NCBI RefSeq assembly: GCF_003963535.1
Contig: NZ_CP034539.1
Location: forward strand, 6,014,001 to 6,078,000
DNA length: 64,000 bases
Direction: 5' to 3'
Source of the DNA: Streptomyces cyaneochromogenes
Lineage (GTDB): Bacteria > Actinomycetota > Actinomycetes > Streptomycetales > Streptomycetaceae
A program made the translations under genes and the position numbers. Positions 46,646 through 54,749 of the stretch are shown here, in pieces (the stretch's first letter is position 1; every line of letters starts with the position of its first letter). The notes beneath the pieces were generated by a model that was not told where the DNA came from, ran no database searches, and saw only the letters and a program-made list of their open reading frames with translations.

Positions 46646-46786
46646 TCCGTCCTCTTTATTGCAGAGCGTAGAATATCGGTGATTGTCGCATGCGGGGATG
46701 CCCGTGCTGATCATTGAGGGCTTCCGTGCGGTCGACCGAAGAGGGGGGACGGGGCGGGTGGGCGAGGGCGCGCTGAGGGCCCGCGT

Positions 46787-46814
46787 TTGACCTGCGTCAC
46801 TCCCGGGGTATCCT
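46787..46814 (+). promoter_or_regulatory. Promoter of the S10 operon
   Basis: TTGACC (46787-46792), a 16-bp spacer and TATCCT (46809-46814) match the vegetative consensus. Confidence 0.6.
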
Positions 46815-47110
46815 CTCCGGCTCGATTGGCCAGCCCCCTGCCCCGTATGGCAGACTAGCGGGGTTGCTCGGTCGAGTGTTGATGCTGCGCGCCTCCCGCC
46901 GGGAGGACTGGAAGCGAGTCCCACAGTACTCGTCGCCCTAACTGCCGTAAGGCAGCGCTGGGGCGGACGTACGGGAATCTTCCGGGAAGTGTCAGCGCAG
47001 CACCGGCCAGGCACCCGGTGGGCCTTCCGCCCCCGGCTTGCGGTTCCGGAAGGGCCGTGCTCCCAGGCAAGGGATGTTCGAACAAGGGGCATCTGTGTCA
47101 GCGGGAGCGC

Positions 47111-47134
47111 GACACGCCCGACCGCGTGGGTCGG
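47111..47134 (+). promoter_or_regulatory. Leader hairpin element of rpsJ, shared with rpsL
   Basis: The stem CCGACC/GGTCGG with loop GCGTG, preceded by GACACGC, is identical to the rpsL leader element at 26791 in 23 of 24 positions. It lies 60 bases before the rpsJ start. Confidence 0.65.
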
Positions 47135-47193
47135 AGGAGAGCAAGGGAACACCGGGTTCCGGAGCGTAAGAGAGACAGGACTACGGAGTAGCC

Positions 47194-47502
47194 ATGGCGG
47201 GACAGAAGATCCGCATCCGGCTCAAGGCCTACGACCACGAGGTCATCGACTCCTCGGCGAAGAAGATCGTCGAGACGGTGACCCGCACTGGTGCGTCGGT
47301 CGCGGGCCCGGTGCCGCTGCCCACTGAGAAGAACGTGTACTGCGTCATCAAGTCGCCGCACAAGTACAAGGACTCGCGCGAGCACTTCGAGATGCGCACG
47401 CACAAGCGCCTGATCGACATCCTCGACCCGACGCCCAAGACCGTTGACTCTCTGATGCGACTCGACCTCCCGGCCGGTGTCGACATCGAGATCAAGCTCT
47501 GA
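47194..47502 (+). CDS. rpsJ: 30S ribosomal protein S10
   Basis: A 102-residue protein, also the NusE antitermination partner of NusG/NusA. Conserved segments are IRIRLKAYDHEVIDSSAKKI, TGASVAGPVPLPTEKNVY and RTHKRLIDILDPTPKTVDSL. First gene of the S10 operon, 18 bases before rplC. The ATG follows CTACGGAGTAGCC. Confidence 0.98.
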   Translation: MAGQKIRIRLKAYDHEVIDSSAKKIVETVTRTGASVAGPVPLPTEKNVYCVIKSPHKYKDSREHFEMRTHKRLIDILDPTPKTVDSLMRLDLPAGVDIEIKL

Positions 47503-47519
47503 GGGTCGGTGATCTGAGA

Positions 47520-48164
47520 ATGGCTAAGCAGATCAAGGGCATCCTGGGCGAGAAGCTCGGCATGACGCAGGTGTGGGACGAGAACAACCGCGTTGTTCCG
47601 GTCACCGTCGTCAAGGCCGGCCCCAACGTCGTCACCCAGGTCCGTACGAACGACGCCGACGGCTACGAGTCCGTCCAGATCGCGTTCGGCGAGATCGACC
47701 CGCGCAAGGTGAACAAGCCCCTCAAGGGCCACTTCGCCAAGGCCGACGTCACTCCCCGCCGCCACCTCGTCGAGATCCGTACCGCTGACGCCAGCGAGTA
47801 CACCCTCGGCCAGGAGATCACCGCCGAGGTGTTCGAGGCCGGCATCAAGGTCGACGTGACCGGCAAGAGCAAGGGCAAGGGCTTCGCCGGTGTCATGAAG
47901 CGTCACAACTTCAAGGGCCTCGGCGCCGGTCACGGCACCCAGCGCAAGCACCGCTCTCCCGGTTCCATCGGTGGCTGTGCCACCCCGGGCCGTGTGTTCA
48001 AGGGCCTCCGCATGGCGGGTCGCATGGGCAACGAGCGGGTCACCACCCAGAACCTGACCGTCCACGCCGTTGACGCGGAGAAGGGTCTGCTGCTCATCAA
48101 GGGCGCGGTTCCCGGTCCGAACGGCGGCCTCGTCCTGGTCCGCACCGCGGCCAAGGGGGCCTGA
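47520..48164 (+). CDS. rplC: 50S ribosomal protein L3
   Basis: A 214-residue 23S rRNA-binding protein near the peptidyltransferase centre. GEKLGMTQVWDENNRVVPVT is at the N-terminus and the tip loop around HNFKGLGAGHGTQRKHRSPG lies centrally. Follows rpsJ by 17 bases and precedes rplD by eight. Confidence 0.97.
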   Translation: MAKQIKGILGEKLGMTQVWDENNRVVPVTVVKAGPNVVTQVRTNDADGYESVQIAFGEIDPRKVNKPLKGHFAKADVTPRRHLVEIRTADASEYTLGQEITAEVFEAGIKVDVTGKSKGKGFAGVMKRHNFKGLGAGHGTQRKHRSPGSIGGCATPGRVFKGLRMAGRMGNERVTTQNLTVHAVDAEKGLLLIKGAVPGPNGGLVLVRTAAKGA

Positions 48165-48172
48165 GGTAACCG

Positions 48173-48829
48173 ATGAGCACTGTTGACATCCTTTCGCCGG
48201 CGGGCGACAAGGCCGGTTCCGTCGAGCTCCCCGCGGAGATCTTCGACGTAGAGAAGATCAGCGTTCCGCTGCTTCACCAGGTCGTCGTCGCGCAGCTGGC
48301 CGCGGCCCGTCAGGGCACGCACAAGACCAAGACGCGTGGCGAGGTCCGTGGTGGTGGCAAGAAGCCTTACCGCCAGAAGGGCACCGGTCGCGCCCGTCAG
48401 GGCTCGACCCGCGCGCCGCAGTTCGCCGGTGGTGGCGTCGTGCACGGTCCCGTGCCGCGCGACTACTCGCAGCGGACCCCGAAGAAGATGAAGGCCGCGG
48501 CCCTGCGCCACGCCCTCACCGACCGGGCCCGCAACAACCGCATCCACGTCGTCTCCGGCGTCATCGAGGGCGAGACCCCGTCCACGAAGGCCGCCAAGTC
48601 GCTGTTCGGCAAGATCTCGGAGCGCAAGAACCTGCTCCTGGTCGTCGAGCGCGCCGACGAGGCCGCGTGGCTGTCCGCCCGCAACCTGCCCCAGGTCCAC
48701 ATCCTGGAGCCGGGCCAGCTGAACACGTACGACGTTCTCGTCTCGGACGACGTGGTCTTCACCCAGGCCGCGTTCGAGTCCTTCGTGTCTGGCCCCAAGG
48801 CCGCTGACACCGAAGGGAGCGAGGCCTGA
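48173..48829 (+). CDS. rplD: 50S ribosomal protein L4
   Basis: A 218-residue exit-tunnel protein. The extended loop is in TRGEVRGGGKKPYRQKGTGR ARQGS; the C-terminal domain has LLVVERADEAAWLSARNLPQ. In enterobacteria L4 represses the S10 operon through its leader; the long leader here makes an analogous control possible. The stop overlaps the rplW start (TGATG). Confidence 0.97.
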   Translation: MSTVDILSPAGDKAGSVELPAEIFDVEKISVPLLHQVVVAQLAAARQGTHKTKTRGEVRGGGKKPYRQKGTGRARQGSTRAPQFAGGGVVHGPVPRDYSQRTPKKMKAAALRHALTDRARNNRIHVVSGVIEGETPSTKAAKSLFGKISERKNLLLVVERADEAAWLSARNLPQVHILEPGQLNTYDVLVSDDVVFTQAAFESFVSGPKAADTEGSEA

Positions 48830-49248
48830 TGGCTACGCGTCACCCGAGCATTGCCTCCAAGGCTGCGAAGGCCGCCAAGGCCGCGCGCGTCGCCAAGGCG
48901 CGTCGCCACGCCGCAGAGGGCAAGAACACCGTCGTCACCCCGGCCAGCAAGGCGTACACGGACCCCCGTGACGTGCTGCTGAAGCCGGTCGTGTCGGAGA
49001 AGAGCTACGCGCTCCTGGACGAGAACAAGTACACGTTCATCGTCGACCCGAACGCCAACAAGACCCAGATCAAGCAGGCCGTCCAGGCGGTCTTCTCGGT
49101 CAAGGTCACCGGGGTCAACACGATCAACCGCCAGGGCAAGCGCAAGCGGACCCGTACCGGCTTCGGCCAGCGTGCGGCGACCAAGCGCGCGATCGTGACC
49201 CTCGCCGAGGGCGACCGTATCGACATCTTCGGCGGTCCGACCGCCTAA
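48829..49248 (+). CDS. rplW: 50S ribosomal protein L23
   Basis: A 139-residue tunnel-exit protein, docking site for trigger factor and SRP. The first 40 residues are a basic Ala/Lys-rich extension (SKAAKAAKAARVAKARRHAA) seen in Streptomyces. The core starts at DPRDVLLKPVVSEKSYALLD. The ATG overlaps the rplD stop. Confidence 0.97.
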   Translation: MATRHPSIASKAAKAAKAARVAKARRHAAEGKNTVVTPASKAYTDPRDVLLKPVVSEKSYALLDENKYTFIVDPNANKTQIKQAVQAVFSVKVTGVNTINRQGKRKRTRTGFGQRAATKRAIVTLAEGDRIDIFGGPTA

Positions 49249-49288
49249 GGGCGGTCCGGATCGTCCGATATCGGACGAGGACTGAGAA

Positions 49289-50125
49289 ATGGGAATCCGC
49301 AAGTACAAGCCGACTACGCCGGGCCGTCGTGGTTCCAGCGTCGCCGACTTCGTCGAGGTCACGCGGTCCACGCCGGAGAAGTCGCTGGTCCGCCCCCTGC
49401 ACAGCAAGGGCGGCCGTAACAACGCCGGTCGTGTGACCGTTCGCCACCAGGGTGGCGGACACAAGCGCGCCTACCGAGTGATCGACTTCCGTCGTCACGA
49501 CAAGGACGGCGTGCCGGCGAAGGTCGCGCACATCGAGTACGACCCCAACCGCACCGCGCGCATCGCGCTGCTGCACTACGCCGACGGCGAGAAGCGCTAC
49601 ATCCTCGCCCCGCGCAACCTGCAGCAGGGTGACCGCGTCGAGAACGGTCCCGGGGCCGACATCAAGCCGGGCAACAACCTGGCGCTGCGCAACATCCCGG
49701 TCGGTACCACGATCCACGCGATCGAGCTCCGTCCCGGTGGCGGCGCCAAGTTCGCCCGCTCCGCCGGTGCCTCCGTGCAGCTGCTCGCGAAGGAGGGCCA
49801 GATGGCCCACCTGCGCATGCCCTCCGGTGAGATCCGCCTGGTCGACGTGCGCTGCCGCGCCACCGTCGGCGAGGTCGGCAACGCCGAGCAGAGCAACATC
49901 AACTGGGGTAAGGCCGGCCGCAAGCGCTGGCTGGGCGTCCGCCCGACCGTTCGCGGTGTGGCGATGAACCCGGTTGACCACCCCCACGGTGGTGGTGAGG
50001 GCAAGACCTCCGGTGGTCGCCACCCGGTCAGCCCCTGGGGTCAGAAGGAGGGTCGTACTCGTTCGCCGAAGAAGGCTTCGAACAAGTACATCGTCCGCCG
50101 CCGCAAGACGAACAAGAAGCGCTAG
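49289..50125 (+). CDS. rplB: 50S ribosomal protein L2
   Basis: A 278-residue protein needed for subunit association and peptidyl transfer. GIRKYKPTTPGRRGSSVADF opens it; the catalytic-region segment VAMNPVDHPHGGGEGKTSGG contains the conserved His. The ATG follows GGACTGAGAA. Followed by rpsS after 12 bases. Confidence 0.98.
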   Translation: MGIRKYKPTTPGRRGSSVADFVEVTRSTPEKSLVRPLHSKGGRNNAGRVTVRHQGGGHKRAYRVIDFRRHDKDGVPAKVAHIEYDPNRTARIALLHYADGEKRYILAPRNLQQGDRVENGPGADIKPGNNLALRNIPVGTTIHAIELRPGGGAKFARSAGASVQLLAKEGQMAHLRMPSGEIRLVDVRCRATVGEVGNAEQSNINWGKAGRKRWLGVRPTVRGVAMNPVDHPHGGGEGKTSGGRHPVSPWGQKEGRTRSPKKASNKYIVRRRKTNKKR

Positions 50126-50137
50126 GAGCGGGTTTAG

Positions 50138-50419
50138 ATGCCGCGCAGTCTCAAGAAGGGGCCCTTCGTCGACGAGCACCTCGCCAAGAAGGTGGATGCT
50201 CAGAACGAAGCCGGCACCAAGAACGTCATCAAGACCTGGTCCCGTCGCTCCATGATCGTGCCGGCCATGCTCGGCCACACGCTCGCGGTGCACAACGGCA
50301 AGACCCACATCCCGGTGTTCGTCACCGAGTCGATGGTCGGCCACAAGCTCGGCGAGTTCTCGCCGACGCGCACCTTCCGGGGCCACGTCAAGGACGACCG
50401 GAAGTCGAAGCGCCGCTAG
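50138..50419 (+). CDS. rpsS: 30S ribosomal protein S19
   Basis: A 93-residue head protein. PRSLKKGPFVDEHLAKKV, TWSRRSMIVPAMLGHTLAVH and MVGHKLGEFSPTRTFRGH are the conserved blocks. The ATG follows GGAGCGGGTTTAG, in the S10 operon. Confidence 0.98.
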   Translation: MPRSLKKGPFVDEHLAKKVDAQNEAGTKNVIKTWSRRSMIVPAMLGHTLAVHNGKTHIPVFVTESMVGHKLGEFSPTRTFRGHVKDDRKSKRR

Positions 50420-50463
50420 TAGCGGATCGCATTCAGACACGTAAGTAACTGAGAGGGACAACC

Positions 50464-50811
50464 ATGGAAGCCAGGGCCCAGGCGCGGTACATCCGCGTTA
50501 CGCCCATGAAGGCCCGCCGCGTGGTGGACCTTATCCGTGGCATGGATGCCACGGAGGCTCAGGCTGTTCTGCGATTCGCTCCGCAGGCAGCCTCCGTGCC
50601 GGTCGGCAAGGTGCTCGACAGCGCCATTGCCAACGCCGCGCACAACTACGACCACACGGACGCCTCCTCGCTGGTCATCAGCGAGGCGTACGTCGACGAG
50701 GGCCCGACCCTGAAGCGGTTCCGTCCGCGTGCCCAGGGCCGTGCCTACCGGATCCGCAAGCGGACCAGCCACATCACCGTGGTCGTCAGCAGCAAGGAAG
50801 GAACCCGGTAA
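50464..50811 (+). CDS. rplV: 50S ribosomal protein L22
   Basis: A 115-residue tunnel protein. ARAQARYIRVTPMKARRVVD begins it, and the beta-hairpin PTLKRFRPRAQGRAYRIRKR reaches into the exit tunnel, where macrolide-resistance changes occur in other species; none of the usual deletions is seen. The stop overlaps the rpsC start (TAATG). Confidence 0.98.
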   Translation: MEARAQARYIRVTPMKARRVVDLIRGMDATEAQAVLRFAPQAASVPVGKVLDSAIANAAHNYDHTDASSLVISEAYVDEGPTLKRFRPRAQGRAYRIRKRTSHITVVVSSKEGTR

Positions 50812-51632
50812 TGGGCCAGAAGGTAAACCCGCATGGGTTCCGGCTCGGTGTCACGACCGACTTCAAGTCGCGTTGGTACGCCGACAAGCTGTACAAGGAC
50901 TACGTCAAGGAAGACGTCGCCATCCGTCGGATGATGACGTCCGGCATGGAGCGCGCCGGTATCTCGAAGGTTGAGATCGAGCGCACCCGTGACCGTGTCC
51001 GCGTGGACATCCACACCGCGCGTCCGGGCATCGTCATCGGCCGCCGTGGCGCCGAGGCCGACCGCATCCGCGGTGACCTCGAGAAGCTCACGGGCAAGCA
51101 GGTCCAGCTGAACATCCTCGAGGTCAAGAACCCCGAGACCGACGCTCAGCTGGTTGCCCAGGCCGTTGCCGAGCAGCTCTCCTCCCGCGTCTCCTTCCGT
51201 CGGGCCATGCGCAAGAGCATGCAGTCCGCCATGAAGGCCGGCGCCAAGGGCATCAAGATCCAGTGCGGCGGCCGCCTCGGTGGCGCCGAGATGTCCCGCT
51301 CGGAGTTCTACCGCGAGGGCCGCGTGCCCCTGCACACGCTCCGCGCGAACGTGGACTACGGCTTCTTCGAGGCCAAGACGACCTTCGGCCGCATCGGTGT
51401 GAAGGTCTGGATCTACAAGGGCGATGTCAAGAACATCGCCGAGGTCCGCGCCGAGAACGCTGCGGCCCGTGCGGGTAACCGCCCGGCCCGTGGTGGTGCC
51501 GACCGCCCGGCCCGTGGTGGCCGTGGTGGCGAGCGGCGCGGTCGCAAGCCGCAGCAGGCTGCCGGCGCCGAGGCCCCCAAGGCCGAGGCTCCCGCGTCCG
51601 CTCCGGCTGAGAGCACCGGAACGGAGGCCTGA
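50811..51632 (+). CDS. rpsC: 30S ribosomal protein S3
   Basis: A 273-residue mRNA-entry protein. The KH domain contains RPGIVIGRRGAEADRIRGDL and the second domain IKIQCGGRLGGAEMSRSEFY. A C-terminal extension of about 60 residues carries repeats of RPARGG and a basic, then Ala/Pro/Glu-rich tail, longer than in E. coli and typical of streptomycetes. Confidence 0.98.
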   Translation: MGQKVNPHGFRLGVTTDFKSRWYADKLYKDYVKEDVAIRRMMTSGMERAGISKVEIERTRDRVRVDIHTARPGIVIGRRGAEADRIRGDLEKLTGKQVQLNILEVKNPETDAQLVAQAVAEQLSSRVSFRRAMRKSMQSAMKAGAKGIKIQCGGRLGGAEMSRSEFYREGRVPLHTLRANVDYGFFEAKTTFGRIGVKVWIYKGDVKNIAEVRAENAAARAGNRPARGGADRPARGGRGGERRGRKPQQAAGAEAPKAEAPASAPAESTGTEA

Positions 51633-51637
51633 CCGAC

Positions 51638-52057
51638 ATGCTGATCCCCCGTAGGGTCAAGCACCGCAAGCAGCACCACCCGAAGCGCCGTGGTCAGGCC
51701 AAGGGCGGTACGACGGTTGCGTTCGGCGAGTACGGCATCCAGGCCCTCACGCCGGCGTACGTGACCAACCGCCAGATCGAGGCGGCCCGTATCGCGATGA
51801 CCCGCCACATCAAGCGTGGCGGCAAGGTCTGGATCAACATCTACCCGGACCGCCCGCTGACGAAGAAGCCTGCCGAGACCCGCATGGGTTCCGGTAAGGG
51901 TTCGCCGGAGTGGTGGATCGCGAACGTTCACCCGGGTCGGGTGATGTTCGAGCTGTCCTACCCGAACGAGAAGATTGCGCGTGAAGCTCTGACTCGTGCG
52001 GCCCACAAGCTGCCGATGAAGTGCCGGATCGTCAAGCGCGAGGCAGGTGAAGCGTGA
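51638..52057 (+). CDS. rplP: 50S ribosomal protein L16
   Basis: A 139-residue protein of the A-site side of 23S rRNA. MLIPRRVKHRKQHHPKRRGQ and RMGSGKGSPEWWIANVHPGR are characteristic. Five bases after rpsC; the stop overlaps the rpmC start (TGATG). Confidence 0.98.
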   Translation: MLIPRRVKHRKQHHPKRRGQAKGGTTVAFGEYGIQALTPAYVTNRQIEAARIAMTRHIKRGGKVWINIYPDRPLTKKPAETRMGSGKGSPEWWIANVHPGRVMFELSYPNEKIAREALTRAAHKLPMKCRIVKREAGEA

Positions 52058-52281
52058 TGTCGGCCGGTACCAAGGCGTCCGAGCTGCGCGAGCTGGGCAA
52101 CGAGGAGCTTCTGGCGAAGCTCCGCGAGGCCAAGGAAGAGCTGTTCAACCTCCGCTTCCAGGCGGCGACGGGTCAGCTCGAGAACCACGGTCGGCTCAAG
52201 GCCGTCCGTAAGGACATCGCGCGGATCTACACCCTGATGCGTGAGCGCGAGCTGGGCATCGAGACGGTGGAGAGCGCCTGA
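52057..52281 (+). CDS. rpmC: 50S ribosomal protein L29
   Basis: A 74-residue helical protein at the tunnel exit. ELRELGNEELLAKLREAKEE and LFNLRFQAATGQLENHGRLK match L29. The ATG at 52057 overlaps the rplP stop; a GTG one codon upstream is the alternative. The stop overlaps the rpsQ start. Confidence 0.96.
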   Translation: MSAGTKASELRELGNEELLAKLREAKEELFNLRFQAATGQLENHGRLKAVRKDIARIYTLMRERELGIETVESA

Positions 52282-52568
52282 TGAGTGAGAGCAACGTGAC
52301 TGAGCAGACTGCAGAGGCCCGCGGCTTCCGCAAGACCCGTGAGGGTCTCGTCGTCAGCGACAAGATGGACAAGACCGTCGTCGTCGCTGTCGAGGACCGC
52401 GTCAAGCACGCGCTGTACGGCAAGGTCATCCGCCGTACCAACAAGCTCAAGGCGCACGACGAGCAGAACGCCGCGGGTGTCGGCGACCGTGTCCTCCTCG
52501 CGGAGACCCGGCCGCTGTCCGCGACGAAGCGCTGGCGCGTCGTCGAGATCCTCGAGAAGGCCAAGTAA
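52281..52568 (+). CDS. rpsQ: 30S ribosomal protein S17
   Basis: A 95-residue OB-fold protein. A short N-terminal extension is followed by REGLVVSDKMDKTVVVAVED and KAHDEQNAAGVGDRVLLAET. It ends the first segment of the operon; two hairpins lie between it and rplN. Confidence 0.97.
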   Translation: MSESNVTEQTAEARGFRKTREGLVVSDKMDKTVVVAVEDRVKHALYGKVIRRTNKLKAHDEQNAAGVGDRVLLAETRPLSATKRWRVVEILEKAK

Positions 52569-52572
52569 TTTC

Positions 52573-52641
52573 CTGCGGGGCCAATCCCGCAGGTCAGTTC
52601 CGCCAGGCTCGGCAGGGGCGCTCGTACTGAGGCCCCTGCCG
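52573..52641 (+). promoter_or_regulatory. Two hairpins in the rpsQ-rplN gap
   Basis: CTGCGGG/CCCGCAG (52573-52592) and CGGCAGGGGC/GCCCCTGCCG (52610-52641) form two stable stems between the S10 and spc parts. Neither has a clear T-tract. They may pause or process the transcript at the junction. Confidence 0.5.
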
Positions 52642-52669
52642 GGAACCGGCAGACAAACAGGAGATAGAC

Positions 52670-53038
52670 GTGATCCAGCAGGAGTCGCGACTGCGTGTCG
52701 CCGACAACACTGGTGCGAAGGAGATCCTTTGCATCCGTGTGCTCGGTGGCTCCGGTCGCCGCTACGCGGGCATCGGTGACGTCATCGTCGCCACCGTCAA
52801 GGACGCGATCCCCGGTGGCAACGTGAAGAAGGGTGACGTCGTCAAGGCGGTCATCGTTCGCACCGTCAAGGAGCGCCGCCGTCCGGACGGCTCGTACATC
52901 CGCTTCGACGAGAACGCCGCCGTCATTCTGAAGAACGACGGCGACCCTCGCGGCACCCGCATCTTCGGCCCGGTCGGCCGTGAGCTGCGCGAGAAGAAGT
53001 TCATGAAGATCATCTCGCTCGCGCCGGAGGTGCTGTAA
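52670..53038 (+). CDS. rplN: 50S ribosomal protein L14
   Basis: A 122-residue protein at the subunit interface. It begins IQQESRLRVADNTGAKEILC and has IGDVIVATVKDAIPGGNVKK and RGTRIFGPVGRELREKKFMK. GTG start with ACAGGAGATAGAC upstream. First gene of the spc part, two bases before rplX. Confidence 0.98.
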   Translation: MIQQESRLRVADNTGAKEILCIRVLGGSGRRYAGIGDVIVATVKDAIPGGNVKKGDVVKAVIVRTVKERRRPDGSYIRFDENAAVILKNDGDPRGTRIFGPVGRELREKKFMKIISLAPEVL

Positions 53039-53040
53039 GC

Positions 53041-53364
53041 ATGAAGATCAAGAAGGGCGACCTGGTCCAGGTCATCACCGGCAAGGACAAGGGCAAGCAG
53101 GGCAAGGTCATTGCCGCTTACCCGCGCGACGAGCGCGTCCTGGTCGAGGGTGTCAACCGGGTCAAGAAGCACACCAAGGCCGGCCCGACCGCTCGCGGTT
53201 CCCAGGCCGGCGGCATCGTCACGACCGAGGCGCCGATCCACGTCTCCAACGTCCAGCTGGTCGTTGAGAAGGACGGCAACAAGGTCGTCACGCGTGTCGG
53301 TTACCGCTTCGACGACGAAGGCAACAAGATCCGCGTTGCCAAGCGGACGGGTGAGGACATCTGA
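53041..53364 (+). CDS. rplX: 50S ribosomal protein L24
   Basis: A 107-residue KOW-domain assembly initiator. KIKKGDLVQVITGKDKGKQG is the KOW motif and VEGVNRVKKHTK follows. The stop overlaps the rplE start (TGATG). Confidence 0.97.
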   Translation: MKIKKGDLVQVITGKDKGKQGKVIAAYPRDERVLVEGVNRVKKHTKAGPTARGSQAGGIVTTEAPIHVSNVQLVVEKDGNKVVTRVGYRFDDEGNKIRVAKRTGEDI

Positions 53365-53921
53365 TGGCTACCACCACCACTCCGCGTCTGAAGACGAAGT
53401 ACCGCGAGGAGATCGCGGGCAAGCTGCGTGACGAGTTCAGCTACGAGAACGTCATGCAGATCCCCGGCCTCGTCAAGATCGTGGTCAACATGGGTGTGGG
53501 CGACGCCGCCCGCGACTCCAAGCTGATCGAGGGCGCCATCCGCGACCTCACCACGATCACCGGTCAGAAGCCGGCCGTCACCAAGGCCCGCAAGTCCATC
53601 GCGCAGTTCAAGCTGCGTGAGGGCCAGCCGATCGGTGCCCACGTCACGCTCCGTGGCGACCGCATGTGGGAGTTCCTGGACCGCACCCTGTCGCTCGCGC
53701 TGCCGCGCATCCGCGACTTCCGTGGTCTGTCCCCCAAGCAGTTCGACGGCCGTGGCAACTACACCTTCGGTCTCACCGAGCAGGTCATGTTCCACGAGAT
53801 CGACCAGGACAAGATCGACCGCACCCGGGGTATGGACATCACCGTGGTGACCACGGCGACCAACGACGCTGAGGGCCGCGCGCTCCTTCGTCACCTCGGC
53901 TTCCCCTTCAAGGAGGCGTGA
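53364..53921 (+). CDS. rplE: 50S ribosomal protein L5
   Basis: A 185-residue 5S rRNA-binding protein. NVMQIPGLVKIVVNMGVGDA and GQKPAVTKARKSIAQFKLRE and RGMDITVVTTATNDAEGRAL are conserved. Followed five bases later by rpsN. Confidence 0.98.
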   Translation: MATTTTPRLKTKYREEIAGKLRDEFSYENVMQIPGLVKIVVNMGVGDAARDSKLIEGAIRDLTTITGQKPAVTKARKSIAQFKLREGQPIGAHVTLRGDRMWEFLDRTLSLALPRIRDFRGLSPKQFDGRGNYTFGLTEQVMFHEIDQDKIDRTRGMDITVVTTATNDAEGRALLRHLGFPFKEA

Positions 53922-53926
53922 GCGAG

Positions 53927-54112
53927 ATGGCGAAGAAGGCTCTGATCGCGAAGGCTGCTCGCAAGCCCAAGTTCGGCGTGCGTGGCTACACGCGCTGCCA
54001 GCGTTGTGGCCGTCCCCACTCCGTGTACCGCAAGTTCGGCCTGTGCCGCGTGTGCCTTCGTGAGATGGCTCACCGTGGCGAGCTGCCGGGCGTGACCAAG
54101 AGCTCCTGGTAA
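53927..54112 (+). CDS. rpsN: 30S ribosomal protein S14, zinc-binding type Z
   Basis: A 61-residue short S14. CQRCGRPHSVYRKFGLCRVC supplies the four zinc Cys in the CxxC...CxxC pattern. The ATG at 53927 is preferred over the in-frame GTG at 53918 because MAKKALI is the usual start. It belongs to the spc operon. Confidence 0.96.
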   Translation: MAKKALIAKAARKPKFGVRGYTRCQRCGRPHSVYRKFGLCRVCLREMAHRGELPGVTKSSW

Positions 54113-54326
54113 TCCCCTTATTTAGGGATTCCAGAGGCTCTCGGTAAGCACTGGGCGTGTCAGGTGCCCTCCTCTCCATGGCTTAGGCTTGGAGGGTTGG
54201 GCGCCTGACGGTCGCCCGTACGACTTACTACGCCGTAGGTCCACCGCGCCGCACCCGTCCCGTCTCGGATCGGGGAGAGGGATGGCGCACCAGGAAACCC
54301 CGGCGAGAGAGGCCGAAGGCCAATTC
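54113..54326 (+). promoter_or_regulatory. Gap between rpsN and rpsH
   Basis: An unusually long 214-bp spacer inside the spc operon. The frame of rpsH stays open upstream, and an ATG at 54282 directly after GGGGAGAGGG could add fifteen residues (MAHQETPAREAEGQF). CACCAGGAAACCCCGGCG and GGCCGAAGGCC suggest RNA structure, possibly an S8-responsive leader. No other gene is seen. Confidence 0.4.
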
Positions 54327-54725
54327 ATGACCATGACTGATCCGATCGCAGACATGCTTACGCGTCTGCGGAACGCGAACTCGGCATACCACGACTCCGT
54401 GACGATGCCGGCATCGAAGATCAAGTCGCACATCGCGGAGATCCTCCAGCAGGAGGGCTTCATCACGGGCTGGAAGGTCGAGGACGCCGAGGTCGGCAAG
54501 AACCTCGTCCTGGAGCTGAAGTTTGGCCCCAACCGTGAGCGCTCCATCGCGGGCATCAAGCGGATCTCCAAGCCCGGTCTCCGGGTGTACGCGAAGTCCA
54601 CCAACCTGCCGAAGGTGCTCGGCGGCCTCGGCGTGGCGATCATCTCCACGTCCCACGGGCTCCTCACCGACAAGCAGGCCGGCAAGAAGGGCGTGGGTGG
54701 GGAAGTCCTCGCCTACGTCTGGTAG
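54327..54725 (+). CDS. rpsH: 30S ribosomal protein S8
   Basis: A 132-residue protein, central 16S rRNA binder. TDPIADMLTRLRNANSAYHD, ISKPGLRVYAKSTNLPKVLG and STSHGLLTDKQAGKKGVGGE are diagnostic. In enterobacteria S8 is the spc operon repressor. The start is placed to give the normal family length; the longer ATG at 54282 is possible. Confidence 0.96.
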   Translation: MTMTDPIADMLTRLRNANSAYHDSVTMPASKIKSHIAEILQQEGFITGWKVEDAEVGKNLVLELKFGPNRERSIAGIKRISKPGLRVYAKSTNLPKVLGGLGVAIISTSHGLLTDKQAGKKGVGGEVLAYVW

Positions 54726-54749
54726 CGGAAGGGAACGGAGGAAACAGCT

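Larger units (their letters stand above)
46646..47193 (+). promoter_or_regulatory. Upstream region and long leader of the S10 operon
   Basis: This 548-bp gap contains no supported gene. A promoter lies at 46787-46814, giving a leader of about 370 bases. Inside it are GCGCCTCCCGCCGGGAGGAC, a GCGAGTCCCACAGTACTCG stem and GCCGTAAGGCAGCGCTGGGG, then the hairpin shared with rpsL at 47111-47134. The conserved-looking secondary structure suggests r-protein feedback control, but no specific regulator can be named. Confidence 0.5.
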
